Source: Shewanella canadensis (GTDB lineage: Bacteria > Pseudomonadota > Gammaproteobacteria > Enterobacterales > Shewanellaceae). From it: a stretch of DNA of 64,000 bases. The position numbers and the translations under genes are program-made. The notes beneath the pieces are model-generated. The model made no database searches. It was not told the origin of the DNA and was given only the letters and a program-made list of their open reading frames with translations. The DNA lies in the NCBI RefSeq assembly GCF_003966225.1, contig NZ_RXNU01000006.1, positions 1-64,000 on the forward strand, read 5' to 3'. Below, piece by piece: positions 42,222-50,443 of the stretch; the stretch's first letter is position 1; every line of letters begins with the position of its first letter.

Positions 42222-42500
42222 TGTAGGACCTGCTTCAGCCGGGAATGGATTATACAAATACAGGCAGATGCTTCGCGGCTTAAGCCCGCTCCTACAAGGG
42301 AAGGGTAACTCGCTTGTGTAGGACCGTAGTTAGCCGAGAATGGATGATACAAATACAGGCAGATGCTTCGCGGCTGAACGAGCTCCTACAAGGGAAGGGG
42401 AAATCGCATGTGTAGGACCGTAGTTAGCCGGGAATGGATGATAAAAATACAGGCAGAAGCTTCGCGGCTGAAGCATGCTCCTACAAGGGAAGGGGGATTC
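42222..42500. repeat. REP-like triplet, three units of about 95 bp
   Basis: Units start at 42222, 42317 and 42411. Each begins TGTAGGACC and ends CTCCTACAAGGGAAGGG, so each unit is bounded by inverted complements. The core GCTTCGCGGCT resembles the REP palindromes of Pseudomonas and Shewanella. It sits between the alaS terminator and csrA, and copies differ at 5-10 positions. Confidence 0.85.
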
Positions 42501-42547
42501 GTGTTTTGTAACCGTTTGACGATGTTAATGTAGGGTTTGTTAAAGTA

Positions 42548-42745
42548 ATGGATAGCCAATGGTTCTATCTGAATGATAAAGGGCTTTGCTCCTTGGGTAA
42601 TGGTAGATTTAATGCTAGCTTAACCATAGAGTCTGGCATTAGCTTAGCTACTGCTAAGGGCCCTATCATGTTATCTGGTGCTGTTCGGGGGCTATATCAC
42701 GCTTTTGAATTAAATAAGCTGCATTTTAATGATGGAATTCGGTAA
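42548..42745 (+). CDS. Short hypothetical ORF, 65 codons
   Basis: Open frame MDSQWFYLNDKGLCSLG ... without a recognisable domain or a strong ribosome-binding site (TAGGG lies about 15 bases upstream). In some Shewanella the gene between alaS and csrA is lysC, but nothing here resembles aspartokinase. It may be a genuine small protein or chance. Confidence 0.3.
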   Translation: MDSQWFYLNDKGLCSLGNGRFNASLTIESGISLATAKGPIMLSGAVRGLYHAFELNKLHFNDGIR

Positions 42746-42841
42746 GAGTACTATTAATTTGTACTAAGCTAACCTTATAATACGTATATATAACGGATTA
42801 GTGCCGTATAGAGCAGAATTTGGAACTAAAGGAGTAAACGA

Positions 42842-43039
42842 ATGCTGATATTGACTCGTCGTGTTGGTGAAACACTGATGATTGGTGATGAAGTAACTGT
42901 CACTGTTTTAGGCGTTAAAGGTAATCAAGTACGTATTGGTGTGAATGCACCTAAAGAAGTCTCGGTACATCGTGAAGAGATCTACCAGCGCATTCAGTCT
43001 GAAAAAGCTGGCAACCCTTCTGAAGGTGGCAATTTTTAG
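42842..43039 (+). CDS. csrA: Carbon storage regulator CsrA
   Basis: 65-aa RNA-binding post-transcriptional regulator. The sequence [20 protein letters not shown] with the C-terminal [18 protein letters not shown] is diagnostic, and the RNA-binding residues around R44 and L4/R6 are present. An AAAGGAG box lies just upstream. Its antagonists, the CsrB-type RNAs, are controlled by BarA/UvrY in relatives; barA is at 17832. The tRNA-Ser and tRNA-Arg array follows, as in E. coli (csrA-serV-argVYZQ). Confidence 0.98.
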   Translation: MLILTRRVGETLMIGDEVTVTVLGVKGNQVRIGVNAPKEVSVHREEIYQRIQSEKAGNPSEGGNF

Positions 43040-43072
43040 TCTAGCCTGCACAAGATTAGTCTTTAAATAGAG

Positions 43073-43097
43073 AAGTCAGTTAATTGCTGGCTTTTTT
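43073..43097 (+). terminator. Terminator of csrA
   Basis: The stem AGTCAG/CTGGCT (one G-U pair) with a short AT loop is followed by T6. Confidence 0.75.
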
Positions 43098-43129
43098 GCT
43101 TTCTGGCATTAGTGAATCTTAAATATCAG

Positions 43130-43340
43130 ATGTGGTGTCTCTCTGTGTTCCGCGACTATAGGGGTATAGGAGGTACGAGTCCATATATGGCGAAGGGAGA
43201 ATAATGCAGGAGCAATTATCTAGAGCGAAGCACGACTGAATGGATTCAGGAGGTAGAGTAACGCATGGAGCAGTTACCGAGGATGCTAGAGCCGAGGAGC
43301 AATTATCGAGTGTACCTCGTGGTTCTGCTACCAAGAAGCA
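43130..43340 (+). repeat. GGA-rich intergenic segment with a dispersed repeat
   Basis: Eight GGA motifs lie between about 43168 and 43298, several as CAGGAG, GAGGAT or GAGGAG. The segment 43251-43290 matches the complement of the MITE interior at 13840-13870 (GGTAGAGTAACGCAT, GGAGCAGTTACCGAG). No gene is evident. It separates csrA from the tRNA array. Confidence 0.6.
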
Positions 43341-43506
43341 AATAGAGTCTTTGCCTATATTGACTCGATTCCCGCTGAATGATCAGATATTTAATAGGAT
43401 TGGTATATTATTTGTTTGATCTGTTTAAAAACACTCCAAACAGAAATGCTTTATGAGAAATGGTTTGACTTATTTTCTTCAAACAGTAATATGTGCGCCA
43501 AGAAAC

Positions 43507-43600
<94 letters not shown>

Positions 43601-43619
43601 TCTTACTTGCAAATACGTT

Positions 43620-43696
43620 GCGGATGTAGCTCAGCTGGATAGAGTACCTGGCTACGAACCAGGCGGTCGGAGGTTCGACTCCTCCCATCCGCACCA
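43620..43696 (+). tRNA. tRNA-Arg (anticodon ACG), copy 1
   Basis: 77-nt cloverleaf with anticodon ACG (wobble A normally edited to inosine by TadA to read CGU/CGC/CGA), acceptor GCGGATG/CATCCGC, encoded CCA. Confidence 0.97.
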
Positions 43697-43730
43697 TTTT
43701 GTAAGATGACGGGATATATTGAAACGCGTT

Positions 43731-43807
43731 GCGGATGTAGCTCAGCTGGATAGAGTACCTGGCTACGAACCAGGCGGTCGGAGGTTCGACTCCTCCCATC
43801 CGCACCA
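43731..43807 (+). tRNA. tRNA-Arg (anticodon ACG), copy 2
   Basis: Identical in sequence to copy 1; separated from it by 34 bases. Confidence 0.97.
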
Positions 43808-43841
43808 TTCAATATGAAAAATCGAAAAAAGTTTTATTTGT

Positions 43842-43918
43842 GCGGATGTAGCTCAGCTGGATAGAGTACCTGGCTACGAACCAGGCGGTCGGAGGTTCGA
43901 CTCCTCCCATCCGCACCA
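43842..43918 (+). tRNA. tRNA-Arg (anticodon ACG), copy 3
   Basis: Identical tRNA. It begins a 151-base tRNA-plus-spacer unit that recurs from 44882. Confidence 0.97.
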
Positions 43919-43992
43919 TATTTAGCTTCTCGTTGATGGTTAACTAGAGGTGAAATTGCCTGTTTACAGGTGTTAGTAAAAAAATAATATTT

Positions 43993-44069
43993 GCGGATGT
44001 AGCTCAGCTGGATAGAGTACCTGGCTACGAACCAGGCGGTCGGAGGTTCGACTCCTCCCATCCGCACCA
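43993..44069 (+). tRNA. tRNA-Arg (anticodon ACG), copy 4
   Basis: Identical tRNA, 151 bases after copy 3, just before a tRNA-Ser. Confidence 0.97.
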
Positions 44070-44085
44070 TTTATTAGTAAGTTTA

Positions 44086-44179
<94 letters not shown>

Positions 44180-44184
44180 ACAAA

Positions 44185-44216
44185 TAAGCCCGTTGATGTA
44201 ATCAACGGGTTTTTTT
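44185..44216 (+). terminator. Terminator inside the tRNA array
   Basis: The stem AGCCCGTTGAT/ATCAACGGGTT is followed by T6, ending the first tRNA transcript. Confidence 0.88.
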
Positions 44217-44297
44217 GTGGCTTAAGGTAGTTATGACTATTTATAGTTTTAATCCATAGGCTGTGTAAATCGGTTTTGAATTGTAAAAGAAAGACTT

Positions 44298-44374
44298 GCG
44301 CGTGTAGCTCAGCTGGATAGAGTACCTGGCTACGAACCAGGCGGTCGGAGGTTCGACTCCTCCCACGCGCACCA
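44298..44374 (+). tRNA. tRNA-Arg (anticodon ACG), acceptor-stem variant
   Basis: The body is identical to the other tRNA-Arg genes, but the acceptor is GCGCGTG paired with CACGCGC. The differing bases change together on both sides, so pairing is kept. It has different flanks and starts a new transcript after the preceding terminator. Confidence 0.96.
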
Positions 44375-44419
44375 TCTCTTTTAGATTAAGTCAATAATCG
44401 GTGTTAAAGTGTTATTTGT

Positions 44420-44496
44420 GCGGATGTAGCTCAGCTGGATAGAGTACCTGGCTACGAACCAGGCGGTCGGAGGTTCGACTCCTCCCATCCGCACCA
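44420..44496 (+). tRNA. tRNA-Arg (anticodon ACG), copy 6
   Basis: Canonical copy. First of four starting exactly 154 bases apart (44420, 44574, 44728, 44882). Confidence 0.97.
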
Positions 44497-44573
44497 TATT
44501 TAGTTTCTTGTTGATGATTAACCAGAAGCAAAGTTGCCTGTTTACAGGTGTTAGTGAAAAAAGTTTTATCTGT

Positions 44574-44650
44574 GCGGATGTAGCTCAGCTGGATAGAGTA
44601 CCTGGCTACGAACCAGGCGGTCGGAGGTTCGACTCCTCCCATCCGCACCA
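44574..44650 (+). tRNA. tRNA-Arg (anticodon ACG), copy 7
   Basis: Canonical copy within the 154-bp tandem array; spacer nearly identical to the next one. Confidence 0.97.
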
Positions 44651-44727
44651 TATTTAGTTTCTTGTTGATGATTAACCAGAAGCAAAGTTGCCTGTTTACA
44701 GGTGTTAGTGAAAAAAGTTTTATCTGT

Positions 44728-44804
44728 GCGGATGTAGCTCAGCTGGATAGAGTACCTGGCTACGAACCAGGCGGTCGGAGGTTCGACTCCTCCCATCCGC
44801 ACCA
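44728..44804 (+). tRNA. tRNA-Arg (anticodon ACG), copy 8
   Basis: Canonical copy within the 154-bp tandem array. Confidence 0.97.
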
Positions 44805-44881
44805 TATTTAGTTTCTTGTTGATGATTAACCAGAAGCAAAGTTGCCTGCTTACAGGTGTTAGTGAAAAAAGTTTTATTTGT

Positions 44882-44958
44882 GCGGATGTAGCTCAGCTGG
44901 ATAGAGTACCTGGCTACGAACCAGGCGGTCGGAGGTTCGACTCCTCCCATCCGCACCA
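44882..44958 (+). tRNA. tRNA-Arg (anticodon ACG), copy 9
   Basis: Canonical copy; its downstream spacer matches the one after copy 3, not the one after copies 6-8. Confidence 0.97.
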
Positions 44959-45032
44959 TATTTAGCTTCTCGTTGATGGTTAACTAGAGGTGAAATTGCC
45001 TGTTTACAGGTGTTAGTGAAAAAATGATATTT

Positions 45033-45109
45033 GCGGATGTAGCTCAGCTGGATAGAGTACCTGGCTACGAACCAGGCGGTCGGAGGTTCGACTCCTCCCA
45101 TCCGCACCA
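45033..45109 (+). tRNA. tRNA-Arg (anticodon ACG), copy 10
   Basis: Canonical copy, 151 bases after copy 9 and followed by tRNA-Ser, repeating the layout of copies 3-4. Confidence 0.97.
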
Positions 45110-45126
45110 TTTATTTTGAAAGTTTC

Positions 45127-45220
<94 letters not shown>

Positions 45221-45252
45221 AAGCCCGTTGATAATATCAATGGGCTTTTTTG
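45221..45252 (+). terminator. Terminator after the tRNA array
   Basis: The stem AAGCCCGTTGATA/TATCAATGGGCTT (one G-U pair), loop ATA, is followed by T5. Confidence 0.88.
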
Positions 45253-45706
45253 TATCTATCTCTTTCCTCTTTCCTCTTTCCTCTTACCCCCTTTTCTTAC
45301 CTCTCACCTCTTACCTCATCACTTTCTTAAAGTACTGCATAACTTTTCAATCTGGTCTTTTTTTGTCCTTTATTTCGAATTCAATTTCTATCTCTTCGCT
45401 GCTCCATTTACTAAAAAGTAATGAGAAATACTTGGCAGTTAATGATTCCTCATAAATGTCTCGTTTAAATTAGTGAATTCTCTTCGTTGGCGGTTTTGTT
45501 TTGTCATTATTGGTATGACCAATTTACAAGGTGCTCGCAATTTTGTTATAGATTAGTTATTGTTTTTCCCGTGAACAGCGAAAATTTACTCTAATAATGG
45601 ATGGATTTTGTCATTCACTTGGTGCTTTTTAGGCCTCAATTGAATAAAAAGCTACCTGATGGTGCTATATATTCAGTGTTGGAGTAACTTTGATACAGAG
45701 GGTGAT
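45253..45706. other. Gap with a CT-rich repeat upstream of oadG
   Basis: About 450 bases without a gene. 45258-45315 is a pyrimidine-rich run with CTCTTTC repeated three times, then CTCTTAC/CTCACC variants. The inverted repeat ATTGGTAT-GACCAAT lies near 45507-45521. The rest is AT-rich and should hold the oadG promoter, which I could not place with confidence. Confidence 0.5.
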
Positions 45707-45952
45707 ATGAATTCGATATCTGAACAAATTATTGAAGCACTTGGCATCATGCTTTTAGGCATGGGGCTGGTTTTCGTGTTTCTAACCGTGCTGATCTTAG
45801 GCGTTAAGTTGGTGGCTTACAAATTTGCCCCACAGCCGATCGGACATAAGGCGCTAGCTGAAAATAGCGATACAGCTTCCGCGCAGGGCGTCGATCCCCT
45901 GATGGTTGCGGTTATCACTTCAGCCATTCACCAATATCGTGCAAAAGCATAA
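45707..45952 (+). CDS. oadG: Oxaloacetate decarboxylase gamma subunit
   Basis: 81-aa single-span membrane protein that anchors the alpha subunit and helps assemble the Na+ pump. The ATG at 45707 (MNSISEQIIEALGIMLLGMGLVF) follows a GAGGG box; the membrane segment is residues 11-34. The C-terminal tail carries DPLMVAVITSAIHQYR. Order oadG-oadA-oadB with 25- and 8-base gaps makes one operon. Confidence 0.92.
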   Translation: MNSISEQIIEALGIMLLGMGLVFVFLTVLILGVKLVAYKFAPQPIGHKALAENSDTASAQGVDPLMVAVITSAIHQYRAKA

Positions 45953-45977
45953 TAAAAAATACTAGTAGGGAGTTTTT

Positions 45978-47792
45978 ATGAGCAAGCCACTTGCGTTAAC
46001 TGATGTCGTCTTACGAGATGCACATCAATCAATCCTCGCCACTCGTCTTCGCACCGAGGATATGCTCCCCATTGCACCACTGTTAGACAAAGTCGGTTTC
46101 TGGTCTTTGGAGTCTTGGGGCGGGGCTACATTCGACTCCTGTATTCGCTACTTGGGTGAAGATCCTTGGGAGCGGCTCAGAGAGCTAAAGAAAGCGATGC
46201 CAAATACGCCACAGCAGATGTTACTTCGTGGGCAAAATCTGCTTGGTTACCGTCATTATGCAGACGATCTGGTACATAAGTTTGTCGAAAGGGCGCACAT
46301 TAACGGCGTGGATGTCTTTCGAATCTTCGATGCCATGAACGATGTTCGCAATCTTGAAACCGCAGTAAAGTCCGTTATTGAAGTTGGCGCACATGCGCAG
46401 GGCACTATCTCCTATACTACCAGCCCGGTGCATACCCTCGAGACCTGGATCGACATGGCTAAACGTCTGGAAGATATGGGGTGCCATTCATTATGCATTA
46501 AAGATATGGCGGGATTGCTTAAGCCCTATGATGCGTTCGATATGATTAGTCAGATTAAATCTCAGACCGATCTGCTCGTTTCAATGCAGTGTCATGCAAC
46601 GACAGGTTTAAGTTCGGCGACATACCTAAAGGCCATTGAGGCTGGAATTGACGTGCTGGACACGGCTATTTCGCCGATGAGCCAGACCTATGGACACAGT
46701 GCAACAGAGACCTTAGTTGCCATGATGGAAGGGACAGAGAGAGCCACAGGTTACGATATGGCTCTGCTCGAAGAGATAGCCGCTTACTTTAGAGTCGTAC
46801 GAAAGAAGTATGCTCAGTTTGAAGGTGAGTTAAAGGGGATCGATTCCCGTATTCTACGTGCTCAGGTACCAGGCGGCATGTTAACTAACATGGAAAGTCA
46901 GCTTAAAGAGCAAGGGGCTGGTGATAAATTAGATCAAGTACTGGAGGAGATCCCAAGAGTACGTGAAGATTTAGGTTTCCTGCCATTGGTTACTCCCACA
47001 TCGCAGATTGTAGGCACCCAAGCTGTGATTAATGTGTTGACCGGAGAACGTTATAAGTCGCTGACTAAAGAGACCGAAGGCGTGCTTAAAGGAGAATATG
47101 GTGCGACACCAGCGCCTGTCAATGCAGCACTTCAAGCCAAGGTTTTAGATGGTTCTGAGGCTATCACCTGCCGTCCCGCAGATCTGTTGACTCCCGAGTT
47201 TGAAAATCTTAGTGCCGAACTTGTTGAGAAGGCGCGCAGCGAAGGGCTTACATTGGCTAAAGAGTTAGCCGATGACGTGTTGACTTATGCGCTGTTTCCG
47301 CAAGTAGGCCTTAAGTTCATCAAGAATCGTAATGACCCCGATATGTTCGAGCCTAAGCCCGAGTGTGCGGCGCAAGTTAAGGCGCCAGCGAGTTCTGTAA
47401 CGGCTTCGGGTACTGAGCGCGGACCCGAGACATACACGGTAAACGTACAGGGCCAAAGTTTCGTTGTTCAGGTCTCTCCCGGTGGCGATATCAATCAAAT
47501 CACCCCCAGTGAGAATGTGGTACCTTTCGTGGCACCTCAAATCAGTACTGCTGTGTCTCAAGCGCCTGCGGGCGAAATCAAATTAGAGATGAATGCCCCC
47601 TTGTCCGGCAATATATTTAAGGTCAATGTTCAAACCGGCGATGCCGTTCGCGAAGGTGATGTGGTTATTATCTTAGAAGCGATGAAGATGGAAACTGAAA
47701 TCAGGGCCCAGGCTGATGGTGTCATCAGCAAAGTATGGGTAAAAGAGGGGGATTCTGTCTCCGTTGGTAATCAATTGCTTGGTATAGCTTAG
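45978..47792 (+). CDS. oadA: Oxaloacetate decarboxylase alpha subunit
   Basis: 604-aa carboxyltransferase with a biotin carrier. The N-terminal TIM-barrel shows [16 protein letters not shown] (metal-binding Asp) and the catalytic lysine area CIKDMAGLL; a Pro/Ala-rich linker follows, then the biotinyl domain with [11 protein letters not shown] about 35 residues from the end. It removes CO2 from oxaloacetate onto biotin; OadB decarboxylates the carrier and exports Na+. In Shewanella-like marine bacteria this pump works in anaerobic or citrate-type metabolism. Confidence 0.97.
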   Translation: MSKPLALTDVVLRDAHQSILATRLRTEDMLPIAPLLDKVGFWSLESWGGATFDSCIRYLGEDPWERLRELKKAMPNTPQQMLLRGQNLLGYRHYADDLVHKFVERAHINGVDVFRIFDAMNDVRNLETAVKSVIEVGAHAQGTISYTTSPVHTLETWIDMAKRLEDMGCHSLCIKDMAGLLKPYDAFDMISQIKSQTDLLVSMQCHATTGLSSATYLKAIEAGIDVLDTAISPMSQTYGHSATETLVAMMEGTERATGYDMALLEEIAAYFRVVRKKYAQFEGELKGIDSRILRAQVPGGMLTNMESQLKEQGAGDKLDQVLEEIPRVREDLGFLPLVTPTSQIVGTQAVINVLTGERYKSLTKETEGVLKGEYGATPAPVNAALQAKVLDGSEAITCRPADLLTPEFENLSAELVEKARSEGLTLAKELADDVLTYALFPQVGLKFIKNRNDPDMFEPKPECAAQVKAPASSVTASGTERGPETYTVNVQGQSFVVQVSPGGDINQITPSENVVPFVAPQISTAVSQAPAGEIKLEMNAPLSGNIFKVNVQTGDAVREGDVVIILEAMKMETEIRAQADGVISKVWVKEGDSVSVGNQLLGIA

Positions 47793-47800
47793 GAGGCCAA

Positions 47801-48931
47801 ATGGAAGGATTAATTGCATTTTGGTCTGAGTCAGGCATTGCAAATTTCACCCCCGGGCAGCTACTGATGATGGGAGTCGGAGCCTTGCTTCTGTACCTTT
47901 CGATTGTGAGAGGCTTCGAACCCTTACTTCTACTGCCTATTGGGTTTGGTGCTATTTTAGCTAATATTCCCAATGGAGGCTTTACGGAGGAGGGAGGGCT
48001 ACTCTATTTTGCCTACCATGTAGGGATTGAAACGGGAGTATTTCCGTTGCTCATCTTCATGGGGGTCGGTGCGATGACCGATTTCGGTGCGCTGATAGCC
48101 AACCCTAAGATGTTGCTTCTGGGGGCCGCAGCCCAATTCGGTATCTTTTCCACATTAATCGGTGCTATCGCCCTGAATTTTGTCCCAGGTTTCGAGTTCT
48201 CGATGCAGGATGCCGGCGCTATCGCCATTATTGGTGGTGCCGATGGCCCTACGGCTATTTTCTTGGCCTCAAAACTTGCACCTGATCTTTTGGGGGCCAT
48301 TGCTGTCGCGGCATACTCCTACATGGCATTGGTTCCGTTAATTCAGCCGCCAATCATGAAGTTGCTAACGACAGAGTCTGAACGGCAGATAAAGATGGAG
48401 CAGCTGCGCGAAGTGAGTAAGAAAGAGAAGATCATCTTTCCGCTTATGGTGCTGGGTTTAACGATTCTATTTTTGCCTGCAGCGACACCACTGGTGGGCA
48501 TGTTTTGTCTGGGAAATTTGATGCGTGAGTCTGGTGTCGTAGACAGGCTGTCTAACACGGCTCAAAATGAGTTGATCAACATAGTGACCATTTTCCTGGG
48601 TTTAGCCGTGGGATCAAAACTCTCTGCGGATAAGTTTTTACAGCTCGAGACATTAGGCATCTTACTCCTTGGCGCCGTAGCATTTGCAATCGGTACAGCC
48701 ACCGGGGTGTTAATGGCCAAACTCATGTGTAAGCTCTCTGGGGGCAAGATCAACCCATTAATTGGTGCGGCAGGTGTCTCTGCGGTTCCAATGGCTGCAA
48801 GGGTCGTGAACAAGGTAGGTTTAGAGTCAAATCAACATAACTTCTTGTTGATGCATGCTATGGGACCTAATGTTGCCGGTGTGCTGGGTTCGGCTGTCGC
48901 GGCAGGTGTATTGATTGCTGTATTGGGGTAA
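47801..48931 (+). CDS. oadB: Oxaloacetate decarboxylase beta subunit (Na+ pump)
   Basis: 376-aa integral membrane protein of about nine to eleven segments that couples decarboxylation of carboxybiotin to Na+ export. The conserved [23 protein letters not shown] loop contains the essential aspartate; [14 protein letters not shown] and [15 protein letters not shown] follow near the C-terminus. It starts 8 bases after oadA behind a GGAGG box and closes the operon. Confidence 0.96.
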   Translation: MEGLIAFWSESGIANFTPGQLLMMGVGALLLYLSIVRGFEPLLLLPIGFGAILANIPNGGFTEEGGLLYFAYHVGIETGVFPLLIFMGVGAMTDFGALIANPKMLLLGAAAQFGIFSTLIGAIALNFVPGFEFSMQDAGAIAIIGGADGPTAIFLASKLAPDLLGAIAVAAYSYMALVPLIQPPIMKLLTTESERQIKMEQLREVSKKEKIIFPLMVLGLTILFLPAATPLVGMFCLGNLMRESGVVDRLSNTAQNELINIVTIFLGLAVGSKLSADKFLQLETLGILLLGAVAFAIGTATGVLMAKLMCKLSGGKINPLIGAAGVSAVPMAARVVNKVGLESNQHNFLLMHAMGPNVAGVLGSAVAAGVLIAVLG

Positions 48932-49033
48932 GCGATTCAGAGATAACATCGAAAGACTTACTCACACGTAATCTGTGACCTAAGTTCTCTGGTCAAGGTT
49001 CTCTGGCCTAAGTGATTTAATTCCAATCTATTG

Positions 49034-49068
49034 AAGTCTCGCAGATTAATATCGCGAGACTTTTTTTT
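49034..49068 (+). terminator. Terminator of oadGAB
   Basis: The stem AAGTCTCGC/GCGAGACTT (49034-49042 with 49054-49062) merges into a run of eight T. Confidence 0.9.
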
Positions 49069-49163
49069 ACGTTTTTTTTACCTGAATTGTGTTGATTTTA
49101 ATGCGGAATTTGGTGATAAACGCTGTTTTCAACTTTTGTCTGGTTTGGGTATTTCTAGGCTCT

Positions 49164-49177
49164 TTGATTTAGATCAA
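49164..49177 (+). promoter_or_regulatory. FNR/EtrA-type site
   Basis: TTGATTTAGATCAA is a perfect TTGAT-N4-ATCAA. It lies 186 bases before the 61-codon gene at 49350, downstream of the oadGAB terminator. Confidence 0.75.
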
Positions 49178-49208
49178 TGTCTCTCTAAGCCATTTAAGGT
49201 CTTATAAA

Positions 49209-49224
49209 GGTGATCGATATCACA
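49209..49224 (+). promoter_or_regulatory. CRP-type site
   Basis: GGTGATCGATATCACA fits TGTGA-N6-TCACA with nine of ten fixed bases. It lies 126 bases before the ATG at 49350, between the FNR-like site and that gene. Confidence 0.65.
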
Positions 49225-49349
49225 TATGCAACTCTTGGTTGCGGGTTATTGTTGTTGGTTTGGGATTTTTTAGAGGTGCGTCACTATTTTGGGGCGTCGT
49301 TTAGTTTGATTCAACCGAACCGTTACGAACATATTTAAGAGGTGTACAT

Positions 49350-49535
49350 ATGGAATTATTACCGAACTGCTATACGGATCTATGTATCAATGGGAAGTGG
49401 TTTCATTATGATCATGGTGAAAGCTCGGTGTTTATGCTTAACGGTGGAGACCCACTGACGTTCGAATTGGAAACCTTGCCTACAACCGAAGATGAACTGG
49501 AGCAGCACTTAACCGTTATCTCAAGTAATATGTAG
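49350..49535 (+). CDS. Small acidic hypothetical protein, 61 aa
   Basis: MELLPNCYTDLCINGKWFHYD ... is an acidic, soluble 61-residue protein with a Glu/Asp/Thr-rich second half and no domain I recognise. The start is supported by AAGAGG seven bases upstream. FNR-like and CRP-like sites stand 130-190 bases before it, so expression may rise under anaerobic or carbon-poor growth. The nearest downstream gene runs the other way, so the sites serve only this gene. Confidence 0.65.
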   Translation: MELLPNCYTDLCINGKWFHYDHGESSVFMLNGGDPLTFELETLPTTEDELEQHLTVISSNM

Positions 49536-49596
49536 TCTCAACTTATCGAGTAGATATGTCACTGGTTTAAACCTCTAAACCAGTGACATCTGTGTT

Positions 49597-49932
49597 TTAA
49601 CCACAGCATTTCTTGTATTTCTTCCCACTGCCGCAAGGGCAAAGATCATTTCTGTTGGGCTTTTTATCAAAACGAGTGGTTTGTGGTTTATTGAGTAAGC
49701 CATCTAATTCACTGATGTTCTCTTCTGCTTCTGCGTTAACCTCAATATTGGCCAATAAGTTATGTTGGCTCAAGATAGCCTCGACTTCAGCTTGACGCTC
49801 CACTGACTGGACCACTAAGGTCAATGGGTTATCACTGGTGCCCGGCTTAGCCACTCGTTTAGTGTTATAGCCAAAACTTTCATGTTTAGGCTTAGGGGTT
49901 TGACGCCCTTTAAAGAAAAATTTATCTGACAT
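49597..49932 (-). CDS. SEC-C motif protein (PBPRA1643-type)
   Basis: 111-aa protein ending in the SEC-C zinc motif [18 protein letters not shown], the same motif as at the SecA C-terminus. The front half ([23 protein letters not shown]) matches the small SWIM/SEC-C proteins called PBPRA1643 family. The role is unknown; the C-terminal zinc knuckle suggests protein binding. It is monocistronic. Confidence 0.85.
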   Translation of the reverse strand: MSDKFFFKGRQTPKPKHESFGYNTKRVAKPGTSDNPLTLVVQSVERQAEVEAILSQHNLLANIEVNAEAEENISELDGLLNKPQTTRFDKKPNRNDLCPCGSGKKYKKCCG

Positions 49933-50083
49933 GGGACCTTCTAAAACTGCTTAATGCTTATACCCTTTGTATTAATAATAGGGATCGCGCTAAATTTAGA
50001 GTGCTTATACTATAAATGTCGATAAAAATAAATCTATTGAGGTATTTTTTGATACAAATTTATTAAGCAAGGGCTAGAGCGGA

Positions 50084-50269
50084 TTAACTTCGTATATTTT
50101 GCTCGGCTGTGATCCACAACAAGAGGCCAAGAGAGAGAATAATGGTTACGCTGATGGCAATAATGTAGATAAAGCCCTTCTTGCCCTGCTTCAGAGGGAC
50201 GCCATTAAAATGTAGAAACAGTGTCCAGAACAGGCATAAGATGATGGGGAACAGGAAGAATTTTGCCAT
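50084..50269 (-). CDS. Small two-span membrane protein, 61 aa
   Basis: MAKFFLFPIILCLFWTLFLHFNG ... with a second hydrophobic stretch (IYIIAISVTIILSLGLLLWI) is a credible inner-membrane hairpin protein. A weak AAGG box lies 13 bases upstream. No domain is recognised; it could be a false call, but the coding pattern and codon use favour a gene. Confidence 0.55.
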   Translation of the reverse strand: MAKFFLFPIILCLFWTLFLHFNGVPLKQGKKGFIYIIAISVTIILSLGLLLWITAEQNIRS

Positions 50270-50326
50270 ACTTTATTTTTGCCTTGTACTCAGAGTGTTG
50301 GGACTGGGAGAATAAGTATAATACTA

Positions 50327-50340
50327 ATACCAATCGGTAT
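50327..50340. repeat. Dispersed palindrome copy (ATACCAATCGGTAT)
   Basis: Lies in the gap between the small membrane gene and the symporter terminator; same motif as at 5625, 30346 and 58505. Confidence 0.8.
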
Positions 50341-50382
50341 ATAACTCAATTTGAACAGTTGATTAGCGATTAGCTAAAACAA

Positions 50383-50406
50383 AACAAGCCGCATTAGCGG
50401 CTTGTT
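50383..50406 (-). terminator. Terminator of the symporter gene
   Basis: The stem AACAAGCCGC/GCGGCTTGTT, loop ATTA; on the minus strand it is followed by TTGTTTT. Confidence 0.85.
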
Positions 50407-50443
50407 ATATAGTGTGACATGGAGCTAGCGAATCCAGTATGAC

